Positions 45,507 through 61,200 of a stretch of DNA of 64,000 nt are shown here, in pieces. Position numbers and translations under genes: made by a program. Source of the DNA: Methylobacterium brachiatum (lineage in GTDB: Bacteria; Pseudomonadota; Alphaproteobacteria; Rhizobiales; Beijerinckiaceae); assembly GCF_020523825.1 (NCBI RefSeq), contig NZ_JAJALK010000010.1, forward strand, positions 62,001 through 126,000. The letters are read 5' to 3'. Numbering within the stretch: position 1 is the stretch's first letter; each line of letters opens with the position of its first letter. A model generated the notes under the pieces. It was given only the letters and a program-made list of their open reading frames with translations. It made no database searches and was not told the DNA's origin.

Positions 45507-47090
45507 ATGACCGAGACCGTCTGGTGGAAGCGTGGGACCGTCTACCAGGTCTATCCCCGCTCGTTCCAGGACACGAACGGCGACGGGGTCGGCGACCTGC
45601 CGGGCATCACGGCGCGGCTGGACTACCTCGCCTGGCTCGGGGTCGACGCCGTGTGGATCTCGCCGGTCTACCCCTCGCCCATGGCGGATTTCGGCTACGA
45701 CGTGGCCGATTACTGCGGCATCGACCCGTTATTCGGCACGCTCGCCGATTTCGACGCGCTGATCGCCGAGGCCCATCGGCGCAAGCTCAAGGTGATCCTC
45801 GACTTCGTGCCCAACCATTCCTCGATCGCGCATCCGTGGTTCGCGGAGAGCCGGTCGTCGCGGTCGAGCCCGAAGCGGGACTGGTACATCTGGCGCGACC
45901 CGGCCCCGGGGGGCGGTCCGCCGAACAACTGGGTGTCGAATTTCGGCGGCCCGGCCTGGACGCTCGATGCGGCCTCCGGCCAGTACTATTACCACGCCTT
46001 CCTGGCCGAGCAGCCGGACCTGAACTGGCGCAACCCCGCCGTGCGGGCCGCGATGCACGACGCCCTGCGCTTCTGGCTGGAGCGCGGCGTCGACGGGTTC
46101 CGGGTCGACGTGATCTGGCACCTGATGAAGGATGCCGGATTCCGCGACAACCCGGCCAATCCCGACTACGCGCCGGGCACGCCCGAGATCAACCGCTTCA
46201 CCCAGGTCTATTCCGCCGACCGCCCGGAGGTGTTCGACGTGATCGCCGGGATGCGGGCGGTGCTGCGCCAGTACGGCGAGCGGGTGCTGATCGGGGAGAT
46301 CTACCTGCCGATCGAGCGGCTGGTGGCCTATTACGGCCCGGACCTCACCGGCGCCGACCTGCCCTTCAACTTCCAGCTGATCCAGACCCCGTGGCGGGCC
46401 GACGCGGTCGCCGACCTCGTGGCCAATTACGAGGCGGCGTTGCCCGAGGGCGGCTGGCCGAACTGGGTGCTGGGCAACCACGACCAGCCGCGGATCGCCG
46501 CCCGGGTCGGCGAGGCCCAGGCGCGCATCGCCGCGATGCTGCTGCTCACCTTACGCGGCACCCCGACCCTCTATTACGGCGACGAGATCGGCCTCGGCCA
46601 CGTCCCGATCCCCCCGGGGCGCGCCCAGGACCCCTGGGAGCGCAACGAGCCCGGCCACGGCCGCGACCCGGAACGCACGCCGATGCAGTGGGACGAGTCT
46701 CCGCAGGCCGGCTTCTCCACCGCGGAGCCGTGGCTGCCCCTCTCCGAGGATTGGGCGACCCGCAACGTCGAGAGCCAGCGCTCGGATCCCGGTTCGATGC
46801 TGACCCTGCACCGGCGGCTCCTGGCGCTGCGGCGCGACCAGGCGGCGCTCGCGGTCGGCGACTACCGGGGGCTGCCGGTCGAAGCCGCGGACGTGTTCGC
46901 CTACGAGCGCAGCGCCGACGGGGAGAGCCTGCGGGTGATCCTGAACTTCGGCGATGCCCCTCAGAGCCTGCCGCTGCCCGAGGGCAATTGGGTCGTGCTG
47001 CTCTCGACGCTCGCCGGTCGGGCGGGCGAGCGGATCCGGGCGCCCCTCGCCCTCGCACCCGCCGAGGGGGTGATCCTGCGCCGGGCCTGA
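45507..47090 (+). CDS. GH13 alpha-glucosidase / oligo-1,6-glucosidase-like
   Basis: A 527-residue GH13 enzyme. Seen: WWKRGTVYQVYPRSFQDTNG, LDYLAWLGVDAVWISPVYPS, VILDFVPNHSSIAHPWFAES, the nucleophile block ERGVDGFRVDVIWHLMKDAG, acid/base Glu in VLIGEIYLPIERLVAYYG and the transition-state Asp in WVLGNHDQPRIAARVGEAQA. The order, VYQVYPRSF start and length fit the alpha-glucosidase/oligo-1,6-glucosidase/sucrose hydrolase subfamilies rather than amylases. No signal peptide, so it is cytoplasmic. It probably hydrolyses short glucans or trehalose-derived oligosaccharides of the adjacent pathway. Divergent from glgP and 142 bp before glgA. Confidence 0.9.
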   Translation: MTETVWWKRGTVYQVYPRSFQDTNGDGVGDLPGITARLDYLAWLGVDAVWISPVYPSPMADFGYDVADYCGIDPLFGTLADFDALIAEAHRRKLKVILDFVPNHSSIAHPWFAESRSSRSSPKRDWYIWRDPAPGGGPPNNWVSNFGGPAWTLDAASGQYYYHAFLAEQPDLNWRNPAVRAAMHDALRFWLERGVDGFRVDVIWHLMKDAGFRDNPANPDYAPGTPEINRFTQVYSADRPEVFDVIAGMRAVLRQYGERVLIGEIYLPIERLVAYYGPDLTGADLPFNFQLIQTPWRADAVADLVANYEAALPEGGWPNWVLGNHDQPRIAARVGEAQARIAAMLLLTLRGTPTLYYGDEIGLGHVPIPPGRAQDPWERNEPGHGRDPERTPMQWDESPQAGFSTAEPWLPLSEDWATRNVESQRSDPGSMLTLHRRLLALRRDQAALAVGDYRGLPVEAADVFAYERSADGESLRVILNFGDAPQSLPLPEGNWVVLLSTLAGRAGERIRAPLALAPAEGVILRRA

Positions 47091-47232
47091 GGGCCCGGCC
47101 CTCCCCTGCCATCTCTTGTCGCAGTGCAGCGCAGTCATCAAGCTGTGGCCGAATCTGTAACCGATGCTTAAGGCTGTCCCTGGCCTATTTTGTGCGTCGC
47201 AGCGGAACTGTTGCGACGAAGGAGCATTGGAC

Positions 47233-48852
47233 ATGGTTGAGGCCGTGACAGCCGTGTCTGCCCGATCCTCTGCCCGACCGGGGCATCCCGCCCGGCCAGG
47301 ATCGATGCCCATGCACGACGCGCTTCGCGGTGGTTCGCTCGCCGACGAGTCCTTCGGCGAGAGCGGCGGTGCCGCAGCGCAGTTCACCAACCCGGCCTGG
47401 CCGGCCTCGCTGCGCCGCCGCATCCTCTACGCCACCCCGGAGATGGCCGATTTCGTGAAGACCGGCGGCCTCGGCGAGGTCTCGGCCGCCCTGCCCCGGG
47501 CCCTGGTGCCGCATTACGACATCCGGGTCCTGATCCCCGGCTACCGCCAGGTCCGGGCCGCCTTCCCGGAGATTCCGGTGGTCGCCCGGCTCGAGGGCTT
47601 CGCGGGCGTCCCGCCCTGCGACCTCGGCCTGGTCGAGGCCGCCGACGGATTGCGCATCTACGTCCTGCTGGCGCCCGAGCTCTACGAGCGCGACGGCACG
47701 CCCTACGGCGACGCCCACGGCGATTTCGGCGACAACGACCTGCGCTTCGCCCGCCTGAGCCTCGCGGCCGCGGAGATCGCCGCCGGCGCCGATTCCGACT
47801 GGGCGGCCGACCTGCTGCACCTCAACGACTGGCAGGCAGCCCTCGCCCCGGCCTACCTGGCCTGGCGCGGCCGGCGCATCCCGAGCGTGCTGACCATCCA
47901 CAACCTCGCCTATCAGGGCCTCTTCCCCCGCGACAGCCTGGGCCGCCTCGGCGTGCCGGATTCGGCCTTCCAGGTCGACGGCGCCGAGTTCTACGGCCAG
48001 CTCTCCTTCCTCAAGGCCGGCATCTTCTACGCCTCGCAGGTCACCACGGTGAGCGAGACCTATGCCCGCGAGATCCAGACGCCCGAGATGGGCTGCGGGC
48101 TCGACGGGCTGCTGCGCACCCGCGCCGGCCAGGGCCGGCTCGCCGGCATCCTCAACGGCATCGACGAGAGCTGGGACCCGAGCACCGACCAGCACCTCGC
48201 CACCCGGTTCGAGGTCGACGACTGGAAGGGCAAGCGCGCCAATGCCGAGGCGGTGCGCCAGCAATTCGGGCTCGCGGTCTCGCGCGGGCCGCTCTTCGCC
48301 ATCGTCTCGCGCCTGGTGCACCAGAAGGGCATCGACCTGAGCCTGCAGGCGGCCGAGGCGATCGTCGCTGAGGGCGGCCAGCTCGTGGTGATCGGCCAGG
48401 GCGAGGGCCGGTTCGAGCAGGCTTTGCGCGGCCTGGCCAAGCGCCACCCCGACGCGGTCGGCGTCCATGTCGGATTCGAGGAGGCCCAGGCCAGGCGGAT
48501 GTTCGCCGGCAGCGACTTCCTGCTGATGCCCTCGCGGTTCGAGCCGTGCGGGCTCGCCCAGATGTACGCCCAGCGCTTCGGCTCCCTGCCGATCGTGCAC
48601 CGCACCGGGGGGCTGGCCGACACGGTCGAGGACGGGGTGACCGGCTTCACCTTCGCGGAGGCCTCGGCCTCGGCCTTCGGGTCGGCGGTCCGCCGGGCCT
48701 TCGAGGCGTTCGGCCAGAAGAAGCGCCTCAACGCCATGCGCCGGCGCGCCATGGCCGCCCGGTTCGGCTGGGACCAGGCCGCCGACAGCTATGCCGGCCT
48801 CTACGCCCGCGCCATGGGCAACAGCCCGGCGCTGCGCTGGCGCGCGGCGTAA
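47233..48852 (+). CDS. glgA: glycogen synthase
   Basis: A 539-residue GT5 enzyme with an extra Ala/Ser/Pro-rich N-terminal stretch of about 50 residues before LRRRILYATPEMADFVKTGG, which contains the KTGGL nucleotide-sugar loop. Other landmarks: DLLHLNDWQAALAPAYLAWR, PSVLTIHNLAYQGLFPRDSL, TVSETYAREIQTPEMGCGLD, GILNGIDESWDPSTD, LFAIVSRLVHQKGIDLSLQA, LMPSRFEPCGLAQMYAQRFG and VHRTGGLADTVEDG. ATG 47233 with GAAGGAG 9-15 bases upstream. Donor is normally ADP-glucose; no glgC lies in the window, and in mycobacteria the GlgA relative GlgM instead makes maltose 1-phosphate, so the product cannot be assumed. Confidence 0.95.
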   Translation: MVEAVTAVSARSSARPGHPARPGSMPMHDALRGGSLADESFGESGGAAAQFTNPAWPASLRRRILYATPEMADFVKTGGLGEVSAALPRALVPHYDIRVLIPGYRQVRAAFPEIPVVARLEGFAGVPPCDLGLVEAADGLRIYVLLAPELYERDGTPYGDAHGDFGDNDLRFARLSLAAAEIAAGADSDWAADLLHLNDWQAALAPAYLAWRGRRIPSVLTIHNLAYQGLFPRDSLGRLGVPDSAFQVDGAEFYGQLSFLKAGIFYASQVTTVSETYAREIQTPEMGCGLDGLLRTRAGQGRLAGILNGIDESWDPSTDQHLATRFEVDDWKGKRANAEAVRQQFGLAVSRGPLFAIVSRLVHQKGIDLSLQAAEAIVAEGGQLVVIGQGEGRFEQALRGLAKRHPDAVGVHVGFEEAQARRMFAGSDFLLMPSRFEPCGLAQMYAQRFGSLPIVHRTGGLADTVEDGVTGFTFAEASASAFGSAVRRAFEAFGQKKRLNAMRRRAMAARFGWDQAADSYAGLYARAMGNSPALRWRAA

Positions 48853-48861
48853 GGCCGGGTT

Positions 48862-48982
48862 TCCGAAGGGCTTAGCCCTTTGGCGGGGTGTCGGTGTCGG
48901 TGTCGGGGGCTGGGAAGCCCCCGAGACACCAGGGCTCTGCCCTGGACCCGCAAAAGGTCACGGACCTTTCGAATCCGTGACC
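48862..48982 (+). repeat. multi-hairpin intergenic repeat, copy 5
   Basis: Hairpin 1: CCGAAGGGC (48863-48871) with GCCCTTTGG (48875-48883). A short tandem GGTGTC array (about 48887-48905) precedes hairpin 2 (TCGGGGGC with GCCCCCGA). Hairpin 3: 48929-48935 with 48939-48945 (CCAGGGC-TCT-GCCCTGG). Hairpin 4: AAAGGTC (48953-48959) with GACCTTT (48963-48969). GGTCACGGA (48956-48964) can instead pair with TCCGTGACC (48974-48982). It lies between convergent glgA and glgB. Confidence 0.88.
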
Positions 48983-48997
48983 TTCGGGGACGAGTCT

Positions 48998-51279
48998 CTA
49001 TCGCTCCAGCACGAAGATCATCGTGGCCAGCGGCGGCAGGGTCAGCGACAGGGACTGGGCCTGGCCGTGGCTCGCCTCCCCGTCGGTGTGGCGGCCGCCG
49101 TTGTTGCCGAGATTCGAGCCGCCATAGACCGCCGCGTCCGAGTTGAACGCCTCGCGGTAGAAGCCCGCCTCCGGCACGCCGACCCGGTAGCCCTCCCGGG
49201 GGATCGGGGTGAAGTTCGACACCACGATCGCGACCTCGCCGGGATTGGCGCCCTTGCGGGCCCAGGCGATGACGCTGTTGTCCTGGTCGTCGGCCACCAG
49301 CCACTGGAACCCGGTATGCTCGACGTCCCGCGCGTAGAGGGCCGGGGTCGAGACGTAGAGCCGGTTGAGGTCCCGGACCACGTCCTTGACGCCCTTGTGC
49401 AGGGGATCGTCGAGCAGGTGCCAGTCCAGGCTGTTGTCGTGGTTCCACTCCCGCTCCTGGCCGAACTCGCCGCCCATGAACAGCAGCTTCTTGCCGGGAT
49501 GGCCCCACATGAAGCCGAAATAGGCGCGCAGGTTCGCGAATTTCTGCCAGCGGTCGCCCGGCATCTTGCCGAGCAGCGAGCCCTTCCCGTGCACGACCTC
49601 GTCGTGGGAGAGCGGCAGGATGAAATTCTCCGAGAAGGCGTAGAGCAGCCCGAAGGTCAGGTTGTGGTGGTGGTAGCGGCGGTGGATCGGATCCTCCGAC
49701 ACGTATTTCAACGTGTCGTGCATCCAGCCCATGTTCCACTTGAAGCCGAAGCCGAGGCCGCCCGTGTAGGTCGGGTGCGAGACCCCCGGCCAGGAGGTCG
49801 ATTCCTCGGCCACCGTGATCGTGCCCGGGGCGTGGCTGTAGGTCGCCTCGTTGGTCTTGCGCAGGAAGTCGATGGCGTCGAGGTTCTCGTTGCCGCCGTA
49901 GCGGTTCGGGATCCACTCGCCCTGCCGGCGCGAATAGTCGAGGTAGAGCATCGACGCCACGGCATCCACCCGCAGGCCGTCGAGGTGGTAGTGCTCCAGC
50001 CAGAACCGGGCATTGGCGGCCAGGAAGGTCGCGACCTCGGTCCGGCCGAAATTGTAGATGTAGGTGCCCCAATCCTGGTGGAAGCCCTGGCGCGGGTCGG
50101 CATGCTCGTAGAGATGCGTGCCGTCGAACAGGCCAAGCCCGTGGGCGTCGAGCGGGAAGTGGCCGGGCACCCAGTCGAGCAGGATGCCGATGCCGGCCTC
50201 GTGGGCGGCGTCCACGAAGGCGGCGAAATCCTCAGGCGTGCCGAAGCGGCTGGTCGGCGCGAACAGCGAGACCGGTTGGTAGCCCCAGGACCCGTCGAAC
50301 GGGAACTCGGTGATCGGCAGCATCTCGATATGGGTGAAGCCCATATCCTTGACGTAGGGGATCAGCCTTTCGCCCAGCTCCTTGTAGGTGAGGTAGCGGT
50401 TGCCCTCCTCGGGCACCCGCGCCCAGGAGCCGAGATGGACCTCGTAGATCGAGATCGCGGCGTGGCGCGGGTCCTTGGCGCCCCGGGTCTTCATCCAGCC
50501 GGAATCGCGCCAGGCGAACTCACCCGTGCCGTGGGTGATCGAGGCGGTCTCCGGCGGGTGCTGCGCCGCGAAGGCGACCGGGTCGGCCTTGAGCGGGATC
50601 AGGGCGCCGTCGGGGCCGCGGATCTCGAACTTGTAGCAGACGCCGGCCTTGAGGCCGGGCACGAACAATTCCCAGATCCCGCCATCCTGCCACAGGCGCA
50701 TCGGGTGGCGCCGTCCGTCCCAGTCGTTGAAGTCGCCGACCACGCTGACCTTGCGGGCATTGGGCGCCCACACGGCGAAGCGGAAGCCGTCGATGCCGTC
50801 GAGCTGGCCCGACTGGGCGCCGAGCATCCGGTAGACCAGGTTGGTGCCGACCTCGCGCAGGGTCGCGACATCGTACTGCTCGATCGAGGAGCCGAAGCCG
50901 TAGGGGTCGTAGCGCCGCGTCTTGGTCCCGTCCCAGAACTCGACCTCGATCTCGTAGAGCGGCCGGCCCTCGCCCTCGACCCGGGCGACGTAGAACCCGT
51001 CCGGATGCCGCTTCTCGAACGGCACGGTGCGGTCGCTCATCACCAGGGCGGCGGCGCGGGCCTCGGGCAGGACGGCGCGGACCTCCCACAGGTCCGGGCC
51101 GACCCGGTGGGGGCCGAGCACCGAGAACGGGTCGCCGTGGTTGGCGCTCATCAGCGCCGCGATCGCGTCCGGATGGACGCTCGGCGGCGCCGAGGTGGCT
51201 CCGGAATGCGGGACATCCGCGTTCCGCGCGCTCGCCGCTTCCGGGTCGATCCGCGGTGCGAAGGTCTCGTCGATCGCCG

Positions 51280-51283
<4 letters not shown>
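48998..51283 (-). CDS. glgB: 1,4-alpha-glucan branching enzyme
   Basis: A 761-residue GH13 branching enzyme with an N-terminal CBM48-like region (about 125-230; FAVWAPNARKVSVVGDFNDW) and catalytic barrel. Catalytic motifs are HLDGLRVDAVASMLYLDYSR (nucleophile), GTITVAEESTSWPGVSHPTY (acid/base) and ILPLSHDEVVHGKGSLLGKM. DWVPGHFPLDAHGLGLFDGT is a GlgB-specific block. Length equals E. coli GlgB (728) plus a short N-terminal extension. Its ATG (51283) overlaps the treS-maltokinase stop (ATGA), so both are cotranslated. It branches the linear glucan formed by GlgE (and GlgA). Confidence 0.96.
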
Positions 51284-54558
<3,275 letters not shown>

Positions 54559-54703
54559 CGCGTCGCTGCCTCATCGGTCGAATTTACTGGGACCGGCGGT
54601 CGGGACCGGCCGGGGCGCGGGCGGTCGGCCGCGCGGCGCAATGGTCGGCGACGGGCGGGCCCGTCGTCGGGATCAGACGCATGGTCAGGTGCCATGGGTG
54701 GGC

Positions 54704-58090
<3,387 letters not shown>

Positions 58091-58246
58091 GCTGGCCTCT
58101 GGCTCCCAATCCATGTCTCGTAACGCCCGAACCGCAGGCGCGTGCCTGCGGCTGCAGGCCGGCACCGGTCGAGGCGGCGGAACGGCCCGCACCGCTCCGC
58201 ACAATCGCTCGGACCCGCCTCCGTTCCGGCGGCGGCCCGTCTTCTA

Positions 58247-58276
58247 GCCGACGCGGCGTGACAGCGCCGCGTCGGC
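58247..58276 (-). terminator. hairpin after malQ-treY
   Basis: A perfect 12-bp stem GCCGACGCGGCG (58247-58258) with CGCCGCGTCGGC (58265-58276), 6-nt loop, starting 7 bp past the malQ-treY stop and 157 bp before glgE. There is no T-run; read-through into glgE is possible. Confidence 0.55.
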
Positions 58277-58282
58277 CGCGCC

Positions 58283-61200
58283 CTAGGAGGCGCGCCGCAG
58301 GACCACGTAGGGCAGGTCGCGCAGGAGGTCGCCGAGATCGACGCCCTCCCCGGTGCCCTCGACGGTGCGGCCCGAGACGATGTCGCGCCAGCTTGTGCCC
58401 GCCCCGAGATCGACCCGGGTGCCGGCGAAAGCCTCGCCCGACCAGGTTGCCTCGCCGACGATGCCGGCGAACAGCCGCGGCACCGCCACGAACAGGTCGC
58501 CGCCCTCCTCGCCGGGATCGGTCCGCCGGTAGGCGATCACGTGGGCCGCCCGCGCGCCCCTCGCCTCCACCGGCTCGTAGGCCGCGCTGGCGTAGAAGCC
58601 CGGGCGCTCGGCCCGCTCGGCGAGCAGCCGCGCCAGGGTCGCCTGCTTGACCCGCCCGTCCGGCCAGTGCGCCAGCAGCTCGGCCGGCGCGCCGCCCTGC
58701 TCCAGCATCCGCTCGAGGGCCGGGTAATCCACCGGGCGGCGGTTGTCGGGATCGACGAACGAGAAGTCCCAGATCTCCGTGCCCTGGTAGGTGTCGGGCA
58801 GGCCCGGCAGGGTGCATTTCAGGACCGTCCGGCCGAGCCCCGCGAGCATGCCGAGATGGGCGAGCCGCCGGGCGAAGGGGCGCAACTCGCGCAGGAAGTC
58901 CGAGCCCGGGGCGATCAGCGCCGAGAACAGCTTCTTCGTCGCGCCCTCGTAGACCTCGTCGACATTGACCCAGCTCGAGCGGCGCTTGCCCTCGCGCATG
59001 GCCTTCTCGCCGTAGGCGGTCAGCCGATCGCGGAAATCCTCGATCGCGGCCGTCTCGTCCTGCTCCAAGAGCTCCAGCGGCCAGGCGCCGAGGATCGCCT
59101 GGAAGAACATCCACTGGTCGTTGGCGTCGGGGGCCGGCTCGCCGTCGATCCGGGCGAGATGCGGCCCGGCGGTCCGCTGCCACTGGTCCCAGGCGCCGGC
59201 CCAGCCCTCCGGGATCTCGGAGAGCGCGAGCAGCCGGGTCCGGGCATCCTCGCCGCGCTTGGTGTCGTGGGTCGCCGTGGTGATCATGGCGTTCGGCCAG
59301 TCCCGGGCGCGGGCGATCTGCAGGTCGTGGAAATGCTCCGCGTCGATGCCGTACTCGCCCGGATCGCCGCCGACCTCGTTGAGGCCGAGCAGGCAGGCGT
59401 ACCGGTAGAACAGCGTGTCCTCGAGGCTCTTGGCCATGACCGGGCCGGTGAGCTGCTGGAACCGGCGGCGGAAGCGCAGGACCACCCGCGGGTCCGGGCG
59501 CCCCGCCCCGGTGGTCTCGATCCGCCCGAGCAGCACGTCGGCGGCGAAATCGTGCACCGAGCGGTCGGGTAGGCCCGACCAGCGCTTGGCCTTGGCGACC
59601 GCGCCCTCGATCAGCCGCACGTCCTCCGGCTCGACCTCGCCCTCCTCCAGCTCCGGCGGCAGGTAGCTGCGATAGGTCGGGAAGCGGGCGATGATCTCGA
59701 TCAGGGCCCGGCGCAGCGCGTTGACGGTGAAGTCGCGGGTGCGCCGGTCGGCATCGGCCACCTCCTTGAGGTCCGAGGTCAGCACCTCGAGCTCGCTGGC
59801 GAAGCTGATCTCCAGGATCTCGGCCTTGGCGGCGCGCAGCTGGAACCCGTAGGGCTCGTCGACGCCCGAGGCCCATTCGTAGAGGCGCCGGACCTTCCCC
59901 TGACGCTCCTTGTCCACCAGGATGCCGTCGAGCTGGTTGAGCACGTCGTAGCCCGTGGTCCCGGCCACCGGCCAGGGCCGCAGCCGCTCGCCGGGCTCCA
60001 GGATCTTTTCGACGACGACGTAGAAGCCCGGCCCGACCGCCGCCTGGAGCGCGCGCGCGTAGCCCAGGGGGTCGGCCAGCCCGTCGATATGGTCGATGCG
60101 CAAGCCGTCGATCCGGCCCTCGCGGATATGCCGGAACACGGTCTCGTGCGAGCGGTGGAAGATGTCGGACAGCTCCACGCGCAGGCCCGCGAGCGAGTTC
60201 ACGTCGAAGAACCGGCGGTAGTTGATGTCGCTCGAGGCCACCCGCCAATGGGCCAGCCGGTAGGCCTGGGCCTCCAGCAGCCGGTGCAGCGGCCCGAAGC
60301 TGTCCGGGCGACCCTTGAAGCCGTTGAGCAGCGCCAGGGTGCTGGCCGTCGCCTCCTGGATCAGCGGCGACACGCCGTAGATCTCGGCGAGCCGGCGCTT
60401 GAGCCCCTCGGCCTCCTCGGGGAAGCTCTGGCGGCGGGTCTCGTCGGTGTCGATCGACATGGCCCGCAGCCGCTCGGAGATGGCGAGCAGCTCCGCGGTG
60501 GTGTCGTCGTCCACGGCCCCGATCGCGGCGATGACCCGGTTGAGGATGGTCGGGTAGCTCAGGGGCCGGATCGGCAGCTGGTGCTCGTAGTGCCAGACGC
60601 TGAAGGCGCCGGCCTCGGGGTCGAACTTCAGCTCGAGCGTGCCCTTCTCCAGGGCCTCGCCGTAGCGGTCGCCCAGGAACGGGATCACCAGGTTGCGGCC
60701 GGCGCCGAGACGCTGCCAGTCGATGTCGAAGGCGTCCGCGAAGGGCGACAGCGAGCCCCATTCGAGCACCGAGAGCCACCACGGGTTGTCGGAGCCGCCG
60801 ACGCCCATGTGGTTGGGCACGATGTCCAGCAGCAGCTTCAGCCCGTGCCCGTGCAGGGTCTCGGAGAGCCGGACGAAGCCCTCCTCGCCGCCGAGCTCCG
60901 GGTTGATCGCGCCGTGATCGACGATGTCGTAGCCGTGGGTCGAGCCGGGCCGCGCCTTCTGGAGCGGCGAGGCGTAGACGTGGCTGATCCCGAGCTTCTT
61001 GAGATACGGGACGATCCGCTCCGCGTCCGCGAAGGTGAAGTCCTTGTGGAACTGCAGCCGGTAGGTCGATTGCGGCGGCGGCGCCGCCAGCCGGGCGGAG
61101 CCTGAGCGCGGCCCCCGCGACTCGGCCGAGAGCGAGGCCGCCAGCTTGGCCAGCGGTCCGCCGGGGGCGGCGATGTCGACGAGGTCCCGGTCGAGCTTGC

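Noticed and set aside
48887..48905. GGTGTC tandem repeat as a microsatellite of its own
   Set aside because: Only about three units; it is treated as local slippage inside repeat copy 5.
54640..54670. Hairpin CGACGGGC/GCCCGTCG between glgE and treS
   Set aside because: Loop of only two bases and no T-run; in such GC-rich DNA this is expected by chance.
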